Below the pieces are notes generated by a model that was not told where the DNA came from, ran no database searches, and worked only from the letters and a program-made list of their open reading frames with translations. A stretch of DNA of 55,892 bases from an uncultured Zoogloea sp. (lineage in GTDB: Bacteria; Pseudomonadota; Gammaproteobacteria; Burkholderiales; Rhodocyclaceae). Position 1 is the stretch's first letter, and each line of letters begins with the position of its first letter. The stretch lies in the NCBI GenBank assembly GCA_937967645.1, contig CALBTT010000102.1, positions 1 to 55,892 on the forward strand. Reading direction: 5' to 3'. Shown piece after piece: positions 53,701-55,892 of the stretch. The position numbers were made by a program, and so were the translations under genes.

Positions 53701-55892
53701 CGCCGGCACCCTGCCAGCCGGCTGGAGCCAGAGCTACAACGCCGGCACCGGCACCCTGACCCTGTCGGGCGCCGCCACCAACCTGGCCAACGTGCTCGCT
53801 GCCCTCGAAACCGTCGGCTACAGCAACGCCAGCGAGAACCCCTCCACGGCACCGCGCACCATCAGCTGGCAGGTCCGGGACGCCAACAGCGACGCCGCCA
53901 GCAATGGCACCCAGGTGTCCAACATCCTCACCACCACCCTCAACGTGGTCTCCGTCCCCGATGCCCCCGTGGCGGTGGACGACACGAACAGCATCACCGA
54001 GGGCACCGCGTCGGTGGACGGCAACGTCAAGCCCGGCACGCCGGGGCAGGACAGTGACCTGGACAACACCAACGCCGAACTCGGCATCACCGGCATCCGC
54101 CTCGGCACCGAAGCCGGTGGCGGCGCGATGACCGCCATCGTTGCAGGTACCACCAGCGCCGACGGCACCATCGTCACCGGCCTCTACGGCAGCCTGCGCA
54201 TCGGCGCCGACGGGAGCTACACCTACGCCCTCGACAACACCAACCCGGCCGTCAACGCCCTCAAGACGGGAGACACCCTGACCGAGGTGTTCAGCTACAC
54301 CCTGGCCGACCCGGGCGCCCTCACCGATGTCGCCCAGCTCACCATCACCATCGACGGCGTCACCGATGGCGGCCCCTCGATCACCCCGGTCGATGGCAAC
54401 GGCGCCGCCGCCGGCCAGACCACCGTGTTCGAAGCCGGCCTCACCACCCTGGCCGACACCAGCGAAACCAACACCGGCACCATCACCCTTACCGCTGACG
54501 ACGGTCTCGACAGCATCCGCGTCGACAGCACGCTGATCACCCTGGCGCAGCTCAATACCCTGGGCACCACCCCCATCACCGTCACCACCAGCAAGGGCGA
54601 GCTCACCCTCACCGGCTTCACTGCCGGCAGCACCGTGGGCGGCGTGCCCACCTCAGGCACCCTGACCTACAGCTACACCCTGTCGCAAGACCAGACCACG
54701 CCGGGCGTGGACGAGAGCAACGATGTGCTGGCCCTGGAGATCAACGACGCCGGCGGCACCTCTGCAGGCGGAACGCTGACGGTGCGCATCGTCGATGACC
54801 ACCCCACCGCCAACGCCGACACCAACAGCGTTAACGAGGGCATCACCGCTGCGCCCACCACCACCACCGGCAATGTCTTCGCGGCAGGCTCGGCCGGTGA
54901 CACCGCCGACCGCCTCGGTGCCGACGTCGTGCCGGGCCCGGTGACCCAGCTCAGCTTCGGCATCACCCCGGGCACCGTCGGCGTCCCCTTGGCCGGCGCT
55001 TACGGCAGCCTGACCCTGGCCGCCGATGGCAGCTACACCTACAGCCTCGACAACACCCACCCCACGGTGGCGGCACTGCGCGCCGGAGACACCCTGACGG
55101 AGGTCTTCAGCTACACCATCACCGACAAGGATGGCGACACGGCGACGACGAGTCTGACCATCACCATCAACGGCCAGAACGATCCTCCCGTCGCTGTGGA
55201 CGACGGCGTCTTCACCACGCCGGAAGACACGCCGCTGCGCGGCATCACGGTGCTGACCAACGACTCCGACCCGGAGAACGACCCGCTCACCGTCACCTCC
55301 GCCACGATCCCGCCTGCACAAGGTACGGTCTCCATCAATCCGGATGGCACCCTGGACTTCATCCCCGCCCCCAATTTCAACGGCACGGCGGTGATCACCT
55401 ACACCATCAGCGATGGCCACGGCGGTACCGACACCGCCATCGTGACCATCCAGATCACCCCCGTCGATGACCTCCCCGTTGCTGTGGACGACACCCTGGA
55501 AACCCGGGAAGACACGCCGCTCAACGGCACCCTCACCGGCAACGACACCCCCTCGGGTGACGGCGGCAACGTCTGGGCCAAGGCCTCCAACCCGGCCCAC
55601 GGCAGCGTGGTGGTCAACCCGGACGGCAGCTTCGTCTACACCCCCGACCCGGATTACCACGGCCCCGACAGCTTCACCTACACCATCACCGATGCCGACG
55701 GTGACGTCTCCACCGCCACCGTCAGCCTCACCGTCAAGCCGGCGAATGACGTCCCCGTCGCGGTCGATGACACCCTGGAGACCGAGGAAGACACACCGCT
55801 CTCGGGCACCCTCACCGGCAACGACATCCCCTCAGGCGACGGCGGCAACGTCTGGGCCAAGGCCTCCAACCCGGCCCACGGCAGCGTGGTGG
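47789..55892 (+). CDS. Giant repeat adhesin with N-terminal DUF4347, 3' end missing
   Basis: Uninterrupted frame of 2701 codons to the contig end, reading through every position I checked. Residues 1-35 carry LALEPRHLFDGAAA, an N-terminal motif known from giant exported proteins. Residues about 71-205 are a DUF4347 domain, with HVITHGAADQ (H125) and LLYGCDIAS (C168). From about 230 follow some 18 cadherin/Ig-like units, whose junctions read NDxPV, NDAPT, NQAPS or similar. Late units are VCBS-like (GADGSYTYALDNTNPAV near 2134; repeated near 2406) and then Big_9-like units of about 93 aa. No Cys besides the N-terminal ones was noted in the parts translated. A secreted type I-exported biofilm adhesin is likely; the C-terminal secretion signal and RTX repeats would lie beyond the window. 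Confidence 0.88.
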   Translation, partial: MSSRVVQKSLRPVTHRLALEPRHLFDGAAALSVDQHDDSSSADRPHDDPARHASTPEQLDTQSGQRNNTSLVIIDPAVTGWQEIVAGMPAGSQILILDPARAGLTQIAEALDGRDDLTTLHVITHGAADQITLGNQRLDTNGLDAFRAELAAIGNHLTSSADILLYGCDIASQGTAFIDRLAALTGADVAASTDLTGTHGSGGDLILEASTGPIEAATLSLQGLNGLLAAPTIADAVSGIRSGTEDTPITINGITIADGDGDTQTITLGSTTGTLTLASTTGLTGLTGNGTSSVSFSGSLADINAALDGMHFQGLAEASGAADFTIATNDGSTSTSRTVNLAITPTNDIPVLAGGTPLSVTEGGTANFSAATNVGAVGFTQINLGLSDVDNTQNQVIVKVAGLPGQGVIKLGGNELSVGSTFAVSQISQLSYTHNGSQVLAPTTDTFVIIVDDGAGGLLTNQVVTIAINPVNQAPSVAGTVTVFEGEQDVSLTANTNLVPPISTPRGAISGSDPDDSVFTYSITSLPAQGTLKYDGVAISTATPGSPFVVADLSKLTYSHDGSEPTGTPDSFKIRITDSGGGTGVPLSQESTIQIGVIGNNNDPVLTTDITQTLTGTSTSLTITPAMLQVTDTDSPDAGLTYTLTAVPNPAEGYFSLSGARLVAGATFTQQDIADGRLVYTTLSATPRTDSISFTVKDGDRRLYPTPRDGGIYVPGTDTLAINTFSINVESTGTDGNPVPPDAPINDVPSTGGSNAASLLEGETIVLDNTQLTAADPDTPPAQLTYRVLTLPTSGSIRLNGVALAYFDSFTQADVDAGRVSFAHAGGEDFVDFFTYSVSDGSTETAVRNFNLSITPQNDTPTATNGSRIFGPEGSSITITQGNIVLSDADNSASDNETGYAINNALRFQITGNVSHGSLTLNGVALNVGDFVTAADLNAGKLVYTHDSSENFSDSFRLIPIDDQGITAGTATATNHTSTGAELIVPITLTPINDAPQYQDKSQLITGEAGPIAEGATATIGGALGYTNTNGITGAGTPTLPAGNVAHLVYGDTDNSTEQRQYRITTAPTNGSLRLNGAVLSVGSVFTQADLDSSRITYQHNGSETSSDYFDYVVSDGDFVSNDSSSVPQGSTPTPSRYNIELNPANDKPTISAAGASLVINSAVTPVALPAITLADLDVAGGIGAGEQDFVQVTAEFLTAADAPFPAGIFSFSGALPAGVTVTNTAGDNIVVFQGSLADVQAALDQLRAATDGSDPDLANLKIKISVDDRLRDASGTLTAGANGGSTNADGTPIDATNNVASVVFNVAASDTNDPPVITNPTPSQTVNEDARGQITGFSFSDPDAFASTTNTITLTAGTGSHIYFGSTGSSTPAGLTVTAGAVGSSTVTLRGSATDLNAALSSLYYQSALHYNGDDTLTLTVDDGGNTGVDGGGTGSDSESIAIAIHPVNDAPTLTMPSGTKFITDGSFEFIGAGNTISFNDAADISNATAGFEVGVDNYTVTLNAQLSAANYGTIQVGTTTGLSVTSSTGNVVLTGNRTDLLAALATVSYQPTDTNVNGTITFRVTVDDGDNGGTQLPFGVSGTTSATNTFNLITTDQNEAPSIAGLDAISANTYSEGGAAIVVDANATLVDPELDIYPSWNGAVLRIERQGGANAQDVFGVTGSGSTGINFSGANIRNGSTVVGSFTNTGGTLSITFNSSATAAIADSVLQAVTYRNSSDAPPASVTLAYTINDQNPNISGGGSAGSGQDQGGGGQLSGSGNILININQVVDNPVLSAGAAKIYTENNPALSVDNAITLSDADDTQMSGGSIRLTSGFLPGDVLAVDTTGTSITASYDAGTGILTLSGSDTTANYQSVLRSLTYLSTSEDPNNNDTPANRSRTVTYSLSDGGSSGAGTGTGSTTRLINIVPVNDTPALGGAGSTRSFTENDPTLLLEPTGWTLTDVDDTQMVSATVQISAGLGSGDTLSAGTLPAGWSQSYNAGTGTLTLSGAATNLANVLAALETVGYSNASENPSTAPRTISWQVRDANSDAASNGTQVSNILTTTLNVVSVPDAPVAVDDTNSITEGTASVDGNVKPGTPGQDSDLDNTNAELGITGIRLGTEAGGGAMTAIVAGTTSADGTIVTGLYGSLRIGADGSYTYALDNTNPAVNALKTGDTLTEVFSYTLADPGALTDVAQLTITIDGVTDGGPSITPVDGNGAAAGQTTVFEAGLTTLADTSETNTGTITLTADDGLDSIRVDSTLITLAQLNTLGTTPITVTTSKGELTLTGFTAGSTVGGVPTSGTLTYSYTLSQDQTTPGVDESNDVLALEINDAGGTSAGGTLTVRIVDDHPTANADTNSVNEGITAAPTTTTGNVFAAGSAGDTADRLGADVVPGPVTQLSFGITPGTVGVPLAGAYGSLTLAADGSYTYSLDNTHPTVAALRAGDTLTEVFSYTITDKDGDTATTSLTITINGQNDPPVAVDDGVFTTPEDTPLRGITVLTNDSDPENDPLTVTSATIPPAQGTVSINPDGTLDFIPAPNFNGTAVITYTISDGHGGTDTAIVTIQITPVDDLPVAVDDTLETREDTPLNGTLTGNDTPSGDGGNVWAKASNPAHGSVVVNPDGSFVYTPDPDYHGPDSFTYTITDADGDVSTATVSLTVKPANDVPVAVDDTLETEEDTPLSGTLTGNDIPSGDGGNVWAKASNPAHGSVV
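55559..55892 (+). repeat. Near-identical 279-bp tandem repeat at contig end
   Basis: Bases 55559-55613 recur exactly at 55838-55892, 279 bp (93 codons) later, within otherwise very similar units starting VAVDDTLET. The contig stops at the last identical base, so more copies probably follow and the assembler could not resolve them. Confidence 0.9.

Noticed and set aside
55200..55892. CRISPR array or transposon repeat
   Set aside because: The repeated DNA is in frame, 93 codons per unit, and encodes cadherin-like domains, so it is a protein repeat array.

Overview
The window is a GC-rich bacterial contig fragment that looks betaproteobacterial, most likely Rhodocyclales-like. The basis is gene content and order: a petABC-sspA-sspB block, a Burkholderia-type general porin, GlnS, rplU-rpmA-obgE-proB, and many c-di-GMP signalling proteins. 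This is inference from gene families, not a computed phylogeny. Both ends are artificial. Bases 1-45 are Illumina P5/TruSeq adapter that was not trimmed, and the right end stops inside a near-identical tandem repeat of a giant adhesin gene, a typical place for an assembly to break.

Left region (46-17193): a truncated hrpA and crcB (minus strand) are followed by two converging signalling operons. The plus-strand operon (3846-9683) encodes a degenerate EAL-receiver-PAS protein, a small 107-aa protein, an HDOD protein, a PAS histidine kinase and an RpfG-like receiver/HD-GYP protein, packed with overlapping or near-touching ends. The minus-strand operon (17193 down to 9692) encodes a TonB-dependent receptor, a YfiR-family periplasmic protein, a hybrid histidine kinase that appears to carry a CHASE8 sensor, and a receiver-PAS-GGDEF-EAL protein. 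It reads as a YfiR/CHASE8 sensing module whose output is a phosphorelay to a phosphodiesterase rather than a directly fused cyclase.

Middle region (17499-31415): glnS; a second tight operon of a membrane GGDEF/EAL protein, an outer-membrane porin-like barrel and a short PstS-like periplasmic protein; a membrane-anchored NTF2-like (Cds6-type) protein; then rplU-rpmA with a clear sigma70 promoter, obgE and proB. After a double terminator come a general porin, a small cytochrome c and tamA on the minus strand.

Right region (31425-47561): putA, fbp, dadA, a PilZ protein, a bacteriohaemerythrin, sspB, sspA, the cytochrome bc1 genes petC/petB/petA, dacB, a DUF2237 protein, galE and a family III CoA-transferase. 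Proline catabolism (PutA), proline synthesis (ProB), D-amino-acid oxidation (DadA), gluconeogenesis (Fbp) and the bc1 complex fit a respiratory heterotroph using amino and organic acids.

Far right (47789 to the end): one open frame of at least 2701 codons encodes an N-terminally DUF4347-bearing giant repeat adhesin with about 18 cadherin/Ig-like and VCBS-like units. The c-di-GMP genes visible here carry intact EAL or HD-GYP signatures, while both GGDEF domains are degenerate. The local signalling output therefore appears to be c-di-GMP breakdown, read by a PilZ receptor and plausibly linked to surface adhesion. No tRNA, rRNA, CRISPR array, insertion sequence or phage gene was seen.
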